From an uncultured Rhodospirillaceae bacterium (GTDB taxonomy: Bacteria; Pseudomonadota; Alphaproteobacteria; Rhodospirillales; UBA2165): a stretch of 58,784 nt of DNA. A model generated the notes under the pieces. It searched no databases. It was not told where the DNA came from and worked only from the letters and a program-made list of their open reading frames with translations. Positions 7,727 to 16,621 of the stretch are shown here, piece after piece. The DNA is taken from NCBI GenBank assembly GCA_913020445.1, contig CAJWAR010000026.1, forward strand, positions 1-58,784. Reading direction: 5' to 3'. The translations under genes and the position numbers were made by a program. How positions within the stretch are numbered: the first letter of the stretch is position 1; each line of letters starts with the position of its first letter.

Positions 7727-9655
7727 CTATTCACCGACTTCAGTAGCGGCCTGTTTACCGCGTGATCGAATACGGTGAAGCACGATTAATCCCACACCAA
7801 ACGCAGTGCCGCCGATTTGCAAAGTCGGATCCACTATGAGCATCGCCACTGCCGACGCTGTGCGCAGAACACGCTCGTAGGCCGGTAGCGGATGTTGATC
7901 GCAACCAATAAACGCTGTCGCGACCAGCCAGACGGCAATGGGCAATCGAACCAGTATCCAAATGAATTCAGTCCAATCAAAGCCAATGACGATACTGATG
8001 GAAGGGTAATATACCAGGATGAAGGGGATCATAAATCCAACAGCCGCAATCTTAATCGCCTGAAATCCGGTGGTCATGGGATTCGATCCAGCGATCGGTG
8101 CTGCGGCATATGCCGCAATTGCGACCGGCGGCGTCACGTTCGACAAGACGCCGAAATAGAGCACAAACATGTGCACCAGGAGGATCGGAATTCCGAGGTC
8201 TTTTACGACCGGACCGACAAATAATACAATGAACAAATAGGCCGGCAGCGTCGGCAGGCCCATACCGAGAACCAAGCAAGCAAGTGCGGTTACAGCCAGC
8301 GCCGAAAAAAGCGATCCTTCCGCTAATTCGGCGACAAGAGTGCCGAAATTACCTGCGACACCGGTCAGACTGACGACAGCTATGACAATGCCGATGGATC
8401 CAACTGCAACCATGATTTGGGCACATTGGGCGCCGCCTTTTTGTAAGGCGTCAATCAATTGCTTTCCATAGGTCAATATGTGTTGGCGTTTTTCGACATA
8501 GATCATATCGATACCGACACCGACTATGAAAGCGGAGACGATCGCCGAAAACCCCGCCATGGCCGGGGAACGTCCGGCAAACAGCACCGCAATCACCATG
8601 ACCAGAGGCACAATAAAGCGCATCGACTCGATCCAGTCGTCCTTGGTTAAAACCGGTATTTGATCTTCTGGCAGTGGTTCAATACCGAGACGAACGGCCT
8701 CGGCATAGACGCTGGAGAACAGGCTGAAATAATAGAAAAAGGCAGGAATGGCGGCGGCGATGGCGATTTGGATATAGGGGACGCCAATCAGTTCCGCCAT
8801 GATAAAAGCCACGGCGGCCATGATCGGTGGGGTGAACTGACCACCCGACGATGCAGCCGCTTCGACAGCCCCGGCAAAGGAATTGCTAAAGCCTTGGCGC
8901 TTAATCATCGGGATCGTAAAGACGCCGGTACCAACAACATTTGCCACCGGGCTGCCGGAAATCGTGCCGAACAACGCACTGGCGACAATCGCTGAGTGCG
9001 CCGTGCCGCCGCGAATTCTCGCCGTCGCTGTGGTCGCCATTTTAAGCAATATCGTTGTCGCGCCGGTGGCTTCCAATATGGCGCCAAAGACGATGAAGAC
9101 GAGAACGATTGAAGACACAATATCGGTGGGCCGGCCAAACACGCCGGAGAAACTAAACCAGCTAACCTCTACCACTTCTTCGAAAGTAAATCCGCGATGG
9201 CCAAAAATTCCCGGCAGATCGCCGAATTGTGCATACGCCAGCATGATAATGCAGATGATGGGTAAGATGATGCCAAAAGCTCGGCGGACCATTTCGATGA
9301 TGACCATGGTGCCAAAAAAACCAACGATCAATGTAGGTGTTTCAAGAATGATGACACCATCCCAAAGGCTTTCGTAGACCTCAGCAAAGTTGAACAGCGT
9401 GAAGATAAATCCGATTAGAATTACGATGTCGATGATCCAAAGAACGAGACGCCTGTTATATGAATCACCGCCAAATTCCTTGGCCAGCGGTTTAAGGGCC
9501 AGCGTAATCATAACAGCGGAGCCGATGGCGCCACCAAGTCGGATACCTTGTTCAATAAAAGGAAATGGTCCGGCACCATAGATGGCTGCAGCAGCCAGAA
9601 CAAATCCGATCCACAGACCGATTTGCCGCATAAAAAGTTCAAACTTGTCTAACAT
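7727..9655 (-). CDS. TRAP transporter fused permease (DctQ-DctM type)
   Basis: A 642-residue, very hydrophobic inner-membrane protein. The first ~170 residues correspond to a small-subunit-like domain, and the remainder is the large DctM-like domain with repeated GSPVANVVGTGVFTIP and MGLPTLPAYL motifs typical of TAXI-type fused permeases. It would import an organic anion using the Na+ or H+ gradient together with the two binding proteins encoded downstream. Start MLDKFELFMRQIG is preceded by a GGGACGG-like site. There is no separate DctQ gene nearby, as expected for the fused form. Confidence 0.93.
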   Translation of the reverse strand: MLDKFELFMRQIGLWIGFVLAAAAIYGAGPFPFIEQGIRLGGAIGSAVMITLALKPLAKEFGGDSYNRRLVLWIIDIVILIGFIFTLFNFAEVYESLWDGVIILETPTLIVGFFGTMVIIEMVRRAFGIILPIICIIMLAYAQFGDLPGIFGHRGFTFEEVVEVSWFSFSGVFGRPTDIVSSIVLVFIVFGAILEATGATTILLKMATTATARIRGGTAHSAIVASALFGTISGSPVANVVGTGVFTIPMIKRQGFSNSFAGAVEAAASSGGQFTPPIMAAVAFIMAELIGVPYIQIAIAAAIPAFFYYFSLFSSVYAEAVRLGIEPLPEDQIPVLTKDDWIESMRFIVPLVMVIAVLFAGRSPAMAGFSAIVSAFIVGVGIDMIYVEKRQHILTYGKQLIDALQKGGAQCAQIMVAVGSIGIVIAVVSLTGVAGNFGTLVAELAEGSLFSALAVTALACLVLGMGLPTLPAYLFIVLFVGPVVKDLGIPILLVHMFVLYFGVLSNVTPPVAIAAYAAAPIAGSNPMTTGFQAIKIAAVGFMIPFILVYYPSISIVIGFDWTEFIWILVRLPIAVWLVATAFIGCDQHPLPAYERVLRTASAVAMLIVDPTLQIGGTAFGVGLIVLHRIRSRGKQAATEVGE

Positions 9656-9723
9656 TCGATTGAGCCGTCCCTGTATCAGTAATTTATGTTATTGATTTAA
9701 ATAACATACTTTTTGGATAATCC

Positions 9724-9862
9724 CTATGGTGTGTCCACTAATCTCGTTTCTGGTCCGGTTCCCCACTGAACATCAAGAGCGGTCGCCATCGGGCCAATGT
9801 TCCATCCGAAAACCATGCGGATCGAACCAATAGTCAAAAATCTGCGAGCCCGAAATCTGGCA
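9724..9862 (-). pseudogene. Remnant of a VOC-fold (extradiol dioxygenase-like) gene C-terminus
   Basis: On the minus strand from 9850 a frame reads GSQIFDYWFDPHGFRMEHW then PDGDRS and stops. This matches GSQLFDYWSDPWGNNHEHW..DGD near the C-terminus of the intact VOC protein encoded at 10035-10958. In another frame the sequence continues ALDVQWGTGPE, matching CDVQWAPP at the very end of the intact protein. The stretch between DGD and DVQW has been lost with a frame change, and nothing upstream of the GSQ segment is recognisable. I read it as a decayed paralogue tail, probably from a tandem duplicate. The 61-codon open frame through it is not a real gene. Confidence 0.7.
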
Positions 9863-10034
9863 TAGGCAATGTCGGTAATCTTAATCACAACTGGTTCGGT
9901 GCAAGGCATCTAACACAACGCGGCAAGATATCGATTTTTTATACTATTACAATATAAATCTCACATTATGGGATTTTGTACAAGAAATTTGGGTTGTTTG
10001 CCTAGTCAGTAAGCATCAGTTCCGAACCCAACCA

Positions 10035-10958
10035 CTAATTATTTCTGGGCGGGGCCCATTGGACATCGCACGCCGTATGAAGCGGATAGGAGCCCGCCGG
10101 CGTGTCTTCGTTCAGCAGATCACCATCGGTCCAATGCTCGTGATTGTTTCCCCAAGGATCGGACCAGTAGTCGAACAGCTGGCTGCCGAGGATGTGCCGG
10201 CCAAGGCCGAAGTTATGTTGGTACTCAGTGCCCTGCATATGCCAATGGCCGACCGATAAATCGTTCCAGTCTTCAACCTCAAAGGCGACGTGGCCGAGCC
10301 CGGCTTTGTCCGCGTCGGTTACCAGAATGGTGTGATGATCAGTATAGATATCACCGCGATTGCAGCGCAGGAACTCGGCCGCAGTATCGCCGGGGTCGTC
10401 TGCTTCACCGCGGTACAAATAATCCGACACCAACATACCGAGCGTGTTGCGGTAAAAATCTTCGCACCCTTTAAAATCACCACAACGCAATACAATATGG
10501 CCGAGACGTTTGATTTGTGACGGCCGCGGCGTAGAACGCACAAACGGGCCAACCCGGCGACGGCGGGAGCCGGAATTAAACGGGGTAATATCCTGCACCG
10601 GAATTGGCTCTAAATTATTAATGCCGTGAATGATTTCAACTTTAAGGCCATCCGGATCGCTGAGAATGACTTTCTTGCCGCCGCACGGCTCTTCGTTTTT
10701 GAGAACGTCCGATGCACCATCGATTTGGGCAATGCTGTCCATATCCTCTTCGCTGGCAGCATTAAACGCGATGCCGAGAAATGCCGGTTCACCCAACTCA
10801 GTGATATGGATGGTGTGTTCTGCGTCGGTGCCCCGCATGTAAAGTGCCGTATCCGTGCGCGCCGAACGGTGCATGCCAAACTCAGTAAGAAACGTTTCCA
10901 TTTTATCGAGATCGGGCGCCGCCAAGCGAATATATTGGACGTCTTGGACTTTAATCAT
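10035..10958 (-). CDS. VOC-family extradiol dioxygenase / glyoxalase-like protein, two domains
   Basis: A 307-residue protein with two vicinal-oxygen-chelate modules (about residues 5-120 and 145-285), the length of type I extradiol ring-cleavage dioxygenases. The metal triad of the second domain is visible: His in RLGHIVLRCGDF, His in GLGHVAFEVEDW and Glu in NHEHWTDGD. The ATG at 10958 follows GGGGAA by 7 nt; a frame to 11021 lacks support. It is a single-gene unit, divergent from the quinone oxidoreductase. Likely cleaves a catechol-type ring, but VOC proteins of this type also include isomerases. Confidence 0.85.
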   Translation of the reverse strand: MIKVQDVQYIRLAAPDLDKMETFLTEFGMHRSARTDTALYMRGTDAEHTIHITELGEPAFLGIAFNAASEEDMDSIAQIDGASDVLKNEEPCGGKKVILSDPDGLKVEIIHGINNLEPIPVQDITPFNSGSRRRRVGPFVRSTPRPSQIKRLGHIVLRCGDFKGCEDFYRNTLGMLVSDYLYRGEADDPGDTAAEFLRCNRGDIYTDHHTILVTDADKAGLGHVAFEVEDWNDLSVGHWHMQGTEYQHNFGLGRHILGSQLFDYWSDPWGNNHEHWTDGDLLNEDTPAGSYPLHTACDVQWAPPRNN

Positions 10959-11169
10959 TTTGTATTCCCCATTTTTTTCTTTTGGCCGATCATGCCGGCC
11001 TTCTCTCAACTTTAGAATCAATACAAATTGCGATTGGAAGTCAAATCTAAAATTCCCAACAATATTTTGGCAGCGCCAAACTATTCGCTTGTTTAATGGG
11101 TTTTCATTTGGTTTTGTTCAGCTCAAGAAAAATGCATTAAAATAAAATAAATACCGAATGGGGGAACTT

Positions 11170-12153
11170 ATGACCAAGGCAATTGTCATCCATCAATATG
11201 GCGGACCGGAAGAGCTTCAATGGGAAGACGTTGAAGTCGGCGACCCAGGGCCGGATGAAGTTAGAATTAAACACGAAGCCGTTGGTCTGAATTTCAGAGA
11301 TACCTATCATCGTTCTGGCTCTTACGGCGTTCCAGGGGATAAATTTCCAGCTATTATCGGCGGCGATGGCGCCGGCACAATTGAAGCGGTTGGCGAAAAC
11401 GTCACTAATTTAAGCGTCGGTCAACGGGTCACTTATGGCAATGGACCAATGGGGTCTTATGCTCAATCACGTATCATGCCGGCCAAATTCGTGTTACCGC
11501 TACCTGACAAAATCGAGTATCAAACCGCTGCCGCCATGATGGTCAAAGGCATGACAGCGCAATATCTCATCCGTTCCTGTTATCCTGTGAGTGCGGGTGA
11601 CACCATCCTTATCCAAGCGGTTGCCGGCGGCGTTGGTTTGATCTTGTGCCAATGGGCCAAACATTTGGGCGCCACGGTCATCGGCACGGTAAGTACCGAA
11701 GAAAAAGCCGAGCTGGCCCGATCCTATGGCTGTGATCATGCGATTAATTACACCGAAGAAGATTTTGCCGCGCGGGTGCGGGATATCACCGATGGCGTAG
11801 GCGTACCGGTGGCCTATGACGGGGTTGGCGCCTCCACTTTTGAAGGCTCAATCAACAGCCTGCAGATACGCGGCACCTTGGTCGGCTATGGCAATGCCTC
11901 CGGCAATTTCCCGAAATTCGATCCGCTTTTGCTGATGGATAAAGGCTCACTTTATTTTCAGCGCACCTCAATGAAAGATTTCGTCCGCGACCGCGCCGAG
12001 TTGGAGCAAGTTTCAGGAGAAATGATGGCGCTGGTATCAGACGGCACGATCAAAATCGAAGTCAATAAAACTTATCCGCTGGAAGAAGCGCCGCAGGCTC
12101 ACATTGATCTCGAAGACCGTAAAACATCTGGCTCTGTGGTTTATATACCTTAA
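11170..12153 (+). CDS. Quinone oxidoreductase-like (zeta-crystallin) dehydrogenase
   Basis: A 327-residue MDR-superfamily NADPH:quinone oxidoreductase without the structural zinc loop. It starts MTKAIVIHQYGGPEELQWED, keeps GLNFRDTYHRSG near residue 45 and has the nucleotide-binding AVAGGVGLILCQWAK. The ATG at 11170 is preceded directly by GGGGAACTT. It is monocistronic and divergent from the VOC dioxygenase, which suggests a shared regulatory region of about 210 bp. A similar MDR protein is encoded at 52865-53863. Confidence 0.88.
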   Translation: MTKAIVIHQYGGPEELQWEDVEVGDPGPDEVRIKHEAVGLNFRDTYHRSGSYGVPGDKFPAIIGGDGAGTIEAVGENVTNLSVGQRVTYGNGPMGSYAQSRIMPAKFVLPLPDKIEYQTAAAMMVKGMTAQYLIRSCYPVSAGDTILIQAVAGGVGLILCQWAKHLGATVIGTVSTEEKAELARSYGCDHAINYTEEDFAARVRDITDGVGVPVAYDGVGASTFEGSINSLQIRGTLVGYGNASGNFPKFDPLLLMDKGSLYFQRTSMKDFVRDRAELEQVSGEMMALVSDGTIKIEVNKTYPLEEAPQAHIDLEDRKTSGSVVYIP

Positions 12154-12313
12154 TTGTGATGTGATATATGGGCTGGTTTTCTTGACAGAAATCAGTGACC
12201 GCCCTAGGCTCAAAGGATAAATGGAAAATATTTATTATTTTTATACTAAAACTACTTAACGCCACACAAAGTGGCTTAATTATAATAAGTAAACAAATGG
12301 GAGAACTCTAAAA

Positions 12314-13891
12314 ATGACTACACGTATTCGTTTGAATTCTGTACTTCGGGCCACCGGAGTTGCGGCATTCACAGTAGCTGCTTTGGCGGCGTCAAATGTT
12401 CAGGCTGATCACCCGGCGGGAAAAGGCGGTAAATTTACCGTTCATATGAACCGCGATATTGGCGGCTTCGATCATATTCGCGTGCCGCAGGGTGGCATGG
12501 GACGTTATCAGGTTATCCACGCCGTCAATGGCATTCCTTTTACCATGGATGACAATGGTAAACTCATTCCCAATCTTGCTGTTAAGCTTACGCACAGCGA
12601 TGACTTTAAAGTCTGGCGGATGACGTTGCGCAAAGGCGTTCGCGCACCAAATGGCAAGGAATTGACCGCTGAGACCTACACCCATCATTTTGGCCGCTTG
12701 CTTGGCTCCAGACTTGCTGGCCGGTTCAAAGCTCTTTTAGGAGCGGATTTGCAGAAGGTTGTCGCGGACGATAGATACACCGTGGCATTCCACTTTGGCC
12801 GGGTCCAGTTGGCGATGCAAGAACTCGTGTCGGATGGCGGGCTCTACATTTGGTATATGAATGAGACCAGTTTTGCGAAAGCAAATGAAAACAAGCCCGA
12901 TTATAACCGGATGTCCATGGGCTTTGGACCCTATATGGTAAAAAGCTGGATTCCCGGCAAAGGCGTTACCATGGTGCGTAATCGTAATTATTGGAACCCA
13001 AAGGCACAACATGCGGATGAGATTTTCTATCGTATCACGACCAGCCCGGAACAGCGCGGTTTGTGGAACGCAATGCGTGCTGGCGATATAGATGTCGCTT
13101 GGACATTGAGTGGCGGTATTGTCAATCTGGCGAAGAAAAACAAAAACTTGGTGGTTAGGCAAGGTCATCGCAAGCAATTGCATTTCTCGATCAATTTCCA
13201 AACCCATGACAACAAAGATTTGGCTGATAACGATGTTCGTCTAGCTTTGTCTCATGCAATCAACCGTCATGCGATTATTAAAGTGGCGATGAAGGGTGTG
13301 CAGAAATTTGCTGATCAATCTTTCCCGCCAGGAAGCAAGTGGCATTGTGATAATGTCAATTACCCGGCTTATGATCCGGCTAAGGCCAAAGCCTTACTGA
13401 AAGGCAAAAACGTGGGGGCCATCGATCTTTGGACCTACAACATTCCGACTTTCAAGAAAGTCTCACTTATGATCCAGGCTATGTGGAAAAAAGTCGGTGT
13501 AACGGCCAATCTTAAAGTCGCTGGTCGAGGACCTACCGGTGTTGTTGGTAAGATCGTTAAAGGTCAGACCCCAGCTTATATGGTAACCCGTGGCTCTTAT
13601 GTTCATCCAACAGTGTTTGATATGAAAATGATGTCGAATGCCAAGGACAATGAGTGGCGGATTAAATCACCAAAGCTGGATGCAGCGATCAAGGCGGTTC
13701 AGGCGGCTCGCGGTGACGCGGCAATCAAGAAAGCGCATTGTGCGTTTGAAAAAGCTAAAACCGAAGTCGTACCTTATATGCCTTTCGGCTATGCGATTGC
13801 CGGTGTGGTCCACCAAAAAGGTATTGGGGGTATGAAAGCGCCAAACGACGCGATCCTCAATTACCACAATCTGTATCGTATTAAGAAATAA
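12314..13891 (+). CDS. ABC transporter substrate-binding protein, family 5 (peptide/nickel type)
   Basis: A 525-residue periplasmic protein with a signal peptide (to about SNVQADHPAG) and the SBP_bac_5 fold: LTHSDDFKVWRMTLRKGVRAPNGKELTAE is the usual 'w.f.Lr.gvkf.dG..lta' block (quoted in part). It is preceded by GGGAG at good distance. No permease or ATPase genes accompany it, so it is an orphan binding protein that must use a transporter encoded elsewhere. The C-terminal part is Lys-rich (NAILNYHNLYRIKK). The ligand is unknown. Confidence 0.88.
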   Translation: MTTRIRLNSVLRATGVAAFTVAALAASNVQADHPAGKGGKFTVHMNRDIGGFDHIRVPQGGMGRYQVIHAVNGIPFTMDDNGKLIPNLAVKLTHSDDFKVWRMTLRKGVRAPNGKELTAETYTHHFGRLLGSRLAGRFKALLGADLQKVVADDRYTVAFHFGRVQLAMQELVSDGGLYIWYMNETSFAKANENKPDYNRMSMGFGPYMVKSWIPGKGVTMVRNRNYWNPKAQHADEIFYRITTSPEQRGLWNAMRAGDIDVAWTLSGGIVNLAKKNKNLVVRQGHRKQLHFSINFQTHDNKDLADNDVRLALSHAINRHAIIKVAMKGVQKFADQSFPPGSKWHCDNVNYPAYDPAKAKALLKGKNVGAIDLWTYNIPTFKKVSLMIQAMWKKVGVTANLKVAGRGPTGVVGKIVKGQTPAYMVTRGSYVHPTVFDMKMMSNAKDNEWRIKSPKLDAAIKAVQAARGDAAIKKAHCAFEKAKTEVVPYMPFGYAIAGVVHQKGIGGMKAPNDAILNYHNLYRIKK

Positions 13892-13906
13892 CAATTTTAA
13901 ACTAAA

Positions 13907-13947
13907 CAAAAACCGCGTTGGGGAATTCTCTCCAGCGCGGTTTTTTT
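13907..13947. terminator. Bidirectional rho-independent terminator
   Basis: CCGCGTTGG (13913-13921) pairs with CCAGCGCGG (13932-13940) with one G-T pair, loop of 10 nt, A-rich on the left and TTTTTTT on the right. It sits between the convergent solute-binding protein and YCII genes. Confidence 0.9.
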
Positions 13948-13960
13948 GTTATTTAGGTAA

Positions 13961-14359
13961 TTAAACCAAGTTCATGCCTTTGTCCGAGAACGTCATTTCA
14001 ACCGTGACTTTGCCTTCGTTGAGCAGCCACGGCCGGATGCGGTAGCTTCGAGCACCACATTTATGCATCGGATCGTTGTCGGCGATCTCTTTCGCTGCCG
14101 CGAGTGAATCGGCTCTGATGATGACCATACCCTCACCCTTCCAATTTTTCTCTTCGTCATCCGGGAATGGGCCGGCGCCAAACATAATGTCGTCGTTTTG
14201 GATTTTGTTCTGATAAGCCAAGTGTTCTTCCAGATTTTCCATTACCGGGCCGAGCCCGTTGGTTGGCGTGGTAAACACGACATAAAGTTTTTTCGCTAAC
14301 AGGCCGAGCTCGGTACATTTACCGACCATTTCATCCCACGTAGGTCCATCTCCAGACAT
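13961..14359 (-). CDS. YCII-domain protein
   Basis: A 132-residue protein with a YCII-like dimeric alpha/beta core: YVVFTTPTNGLGPVMENLEEHL, then NKIQNDDIMFGAGPFPDDEE and IIRADSLAAAKEIADNDPMHKCG (partial quotes). The helix-strand order and the GPF/P turn are typical of the family, where His and Asp residues may support a perhydrolase-type reaction that has rarely been shown. A short N-terminal extension (SGDGPTWDEMVGKCTELG) precedes the domain. RBS GGGAGAAAA lies upstream. Monocistronic. Confidence 0.7.
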   Translation of the reverse strand: MSGDGPTWDEMVGKCTELGLLAKKLYVVFTTPTNGLGPVMENLEEHLAYQNKIQNDDIMFGAGPFPDDEEKNWKGEGMVIIRADSLAAAKEIADNDPMHKCGARSYRIRPWLLNEGKVTVEMTFSDKGMNLV

Positions 14360-14491
14360 GTTTTTTCTCCCGATTGGTTTTTGAATGATTACTTCATATT
14401 AGGATCACGCAGATTGGCCAATCACAATTGCGTGGCATAAGTGTAAGATATCTGGAAATTGCCGGATACTTTGAATAGAAGTGATGTTGAT

Positions 14492-15481
14492 ATGAGAACA
14501 CTCATAGTAATCCTGACCCTCCTATTTGGTATTACCGCACCGGCGGCAGGCGAAGTACTGAACCCCGTCAATATCAAAGAATGGAATGTCACTTTCGGCG
14601 GCCGTTCGCGTGATCCTTTTGCGGAGAGCGCCAAGTCTGTCTGGTTTGTCGGCCAAGGCGGCAACTACCTGGCACGCCTTGATCCCAGCACCGGCAAGAT
14701 CACCAGAAAAACCCTTGATGACGAACCTGGGCCGCACAATTTAATCGTCGGAAAAGATGGCATTGTCTGGTACAGCGGCAATCTTGCCGGCTATATCGGC
14801 CGCTATGACCCGAAATCCGGTCGGCTTGAAAAAATACCTATGCCCAATAACAAACCTAGGGACCCCCACACCTTGGTCTTTGATGCGAGCGGCAAACATA
14901 TCTGGTTCACCGCGCAATGGGGCAATATTGTCGGTCGGCTGACAATCTCAAGCCGCAAGATCGACTTGATCCCCGTGCCGACGGGCCGCGCCCGGCCCTA
15001 TGGCATTATTGTCGCCCCCAATGGTGTCCCTTGGGTAGCCCTGTTGGGTACTGACAAACTGGCTTCGATCGACCCCAACACCCTCAAGCTTACCGAACAT
15101 AAAGTCATAAACGGCGCACGACCAAGACGGGTCGACGTGACTGCCGATGGGCGTATTTATTATACTGATTACCGGCGTGGCTATATCGGACGGCTTAATC
15201 CGGTGACCGGTAAGCTCGATGAATGGGCGCTGCCCGCCGGCAGTAATGCTGACCCCTACGGCATGGCGGTCGATAAGCAAGGCCGCGTCTGGGTGGTTGA
15301 AACCGGTGCATCACCCAACAATTTTGTCGGCTTCGATCCGGCGCAGAATAAAATTATTTCTATTACCCCTATACCGTCCGGCGCCGGCAGTGTCCGTCAC
15401 ATGCATTATCATGCGGCCACCGGCGCGGTATGGTTCGGCACCGATGAAGATACCATCGGTCGCGCAATTGTCGGTAATTAG
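14492..15481 (+). CDS. Secreted virginiamycin B lyase-like beta-propeller protein
   Basis: A 329-residue protein with a signal peptide (MRTLIVILTLLFGITAPAAG). It is made of repeated beta-propeller blades with the Vgb pattern, for instance DGIVWYSGNLAGYIGRYDP, GKHIWFTAQWGNIVGRL, GRIYYTDYRRGYIGRLNP and GRVWVVETGASPNNFVGFD. Vgb-family proteins include streptogramin lyases, but many secreted relatives have unknown roles, and I do not claim resistance. The ATG at 14492 is chosen over 14459 because it begins the signal peptide. It ends 4 bp before the convergent E2 gene. Confidence 0.8.
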   Translation: MRTLIVILTLLFGITAPAAGEVLNPVNIKEWNVTFGGRSRDPFAESAKSVWFVGQGGNYLARLDPSTGKITRKTLDDEPGPHNLIVGKDGIVWYSGNLAGYIGRYDPKSGRLEKIPMPNNKPRDPHTLVFDASGKHIWFTAQWGNIVGRLTISSRKIDLIPVPTGRARPYGIIVAPNGVPWVALLGTDKLASIDPNTLKLTEHKVINGARPRRVDVTADGRIYYTDYRRGYIGRLNPVTGKLDEWALPAGSNADPYGMAVDKQGRVWVVETGASPNNFVGFDPAQNKIISITPIPSGAGSVRHMHYHAATGAVWFGTDEDTIGRAIVGN

Positions 15482-15484
15482 CAC

Positions 15485-16591
15485 CTAGTTAGATAGGGCC
15501 AAATCCGCCAAAACCGCTTTTAGAAACACCGAAGCTTCGGCGCCGGAGACAGCACGGTGATCGAAAGTCATGGACAAAGGCATCATGCGCCGGACGACCG
15601 GCTGGCCGTCGCGGGCGACGACTTCGTCCCTGGCCCGGCAAACACCCAGGATCGCCACTTGGGGCGGCGAGACGATAGGTGTCGTATAACGGCCCAGTAA
15701 GGGACCCGCGTTGGTCAACGTAATGGTAGCGCCCCGCAGTTCATCCGCCGGCACCGTGCGGGCTTCAACGGCGGCCCGCAATTCGTCGAAGCCTTTTCTG
15801 AGATCGTCAGGTGTCCGATTGCCGATATCATGCATCACCGGAACAAACAGCCCAGCATCCGTATTGACGGCGATTCCCAGATCAATTTTCTTGTGGACAC
15901 GCAGGCCGTTTTCGCTGCTGTCATACCAGGCGTTACACATCGGTTCGGCCTTGCAGCCAGCCGCCGTGGCGCGCATTAGGCGCATGGAAATATCCTGACC
16001 GTCTTCCCAGTCGCCGATATCGGCGTCTTCCATAATCGTCGTTGCGGCCACTTCGCTGTTGGCATGGGCCATGCGGCGGGCCATGGCTCGGCGGACGCCT
16101 TTAAGCGGCTCTAATGGTTCAGCACCGGCCACATCAGCAGCAGCGGTTTCGACATCTTTGGCCGTGATCACATTGCCCTGGCCGGTCGGCGTCACCATCG
16201 CCAGATCGACGCCCATTTTCTGCGCCAGCGCTCGCACCGCCGGGGTGGCTTTACCTGCCTTACGCGAATCCTTTGTCTCCACCTCGGCCACTGCTTCTTG
16301 AACCTGAGCTTCCCCCGCATGTTGTTTGCCGACGACCGTGCCGGCATCTTTAGCCTCGCCCTCAGCAAAACTCACCAAAGGCGTGTCAACTTCAACGACA
16401 TCCCCTTCTTCACCATGAAGCTTGGCAATTTTGCCGGCAAAAGGCGACGGCACTTCAACAACAGCTTTATCAGTTTCCACTGAGACCAGGGGCTGGTCGG
16501 TAACGACATTGTCGCCTTCACCAACATGCCAGGCGACAATTTCCGCTTCCTGCAAACCTTCGCCGAGGTCAGGTAAATTAAATTCTTTCAT
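15485..16591 (-). CDS. Dihydrolipoamide acyltransferase (E2), branched-chain 2-oxoacid dehydrogenase type
   Basis: A 368-residue E2 with one lipoyl domain (residues ~1-78, lipoylated lysine in VETDKAVVEVPSP), a peripheral-subunit-binding domain (KATPAVRALAQKMGVDL..GQGNVITAKDV) and the catalytic core. The core motif reads FDHRAVSGAEA: the histidine is present but the Asp of the usual HxxxDG is Ser. It is the last gene of the E1alpha-E1beta-E2 operon, 30 bp after E1beta. No E3 gene is nearby, so dihydrolipoamide dehydrogenase must come from elsewhere. Confidence 0.9.
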   Translation of the reverse strand: MKEFNLPDLGEGLQEAEIVAWHVGEGDNVVTDQPLVSVETDKAVVEVPSPFAGKIAKLHGEEGDVVEVDTPLVSFAEGEAKDAGTVVGKQHAGEAQVQEAVAEVETKDSRKAGKATPAVRALAQKMGVDLAMVTPTGQGNVITAKDVETAAADVAGAEPLEPLKGVRRAMARRMAHANSEVAATTIMEDADIGDWEDGQDISMRLMRATAAGCKAEPMCNAWYDSSENGLRVHKKIDLGIAVNTDAGLFVPVMHDIGNRTPDDLRKGFDELRAAVEARTVPADELRGATITLTNAGPLLGRYTTPIVSPPQVAILGVCRARDEVVARDGQPVVRRMMPLSMTFDHRAVSGAEASVFLKAVLADLALSN

Positions 16592-16621
16592 CGATAATTC
16601 CTTTTTACTGGATTGGTTGGC

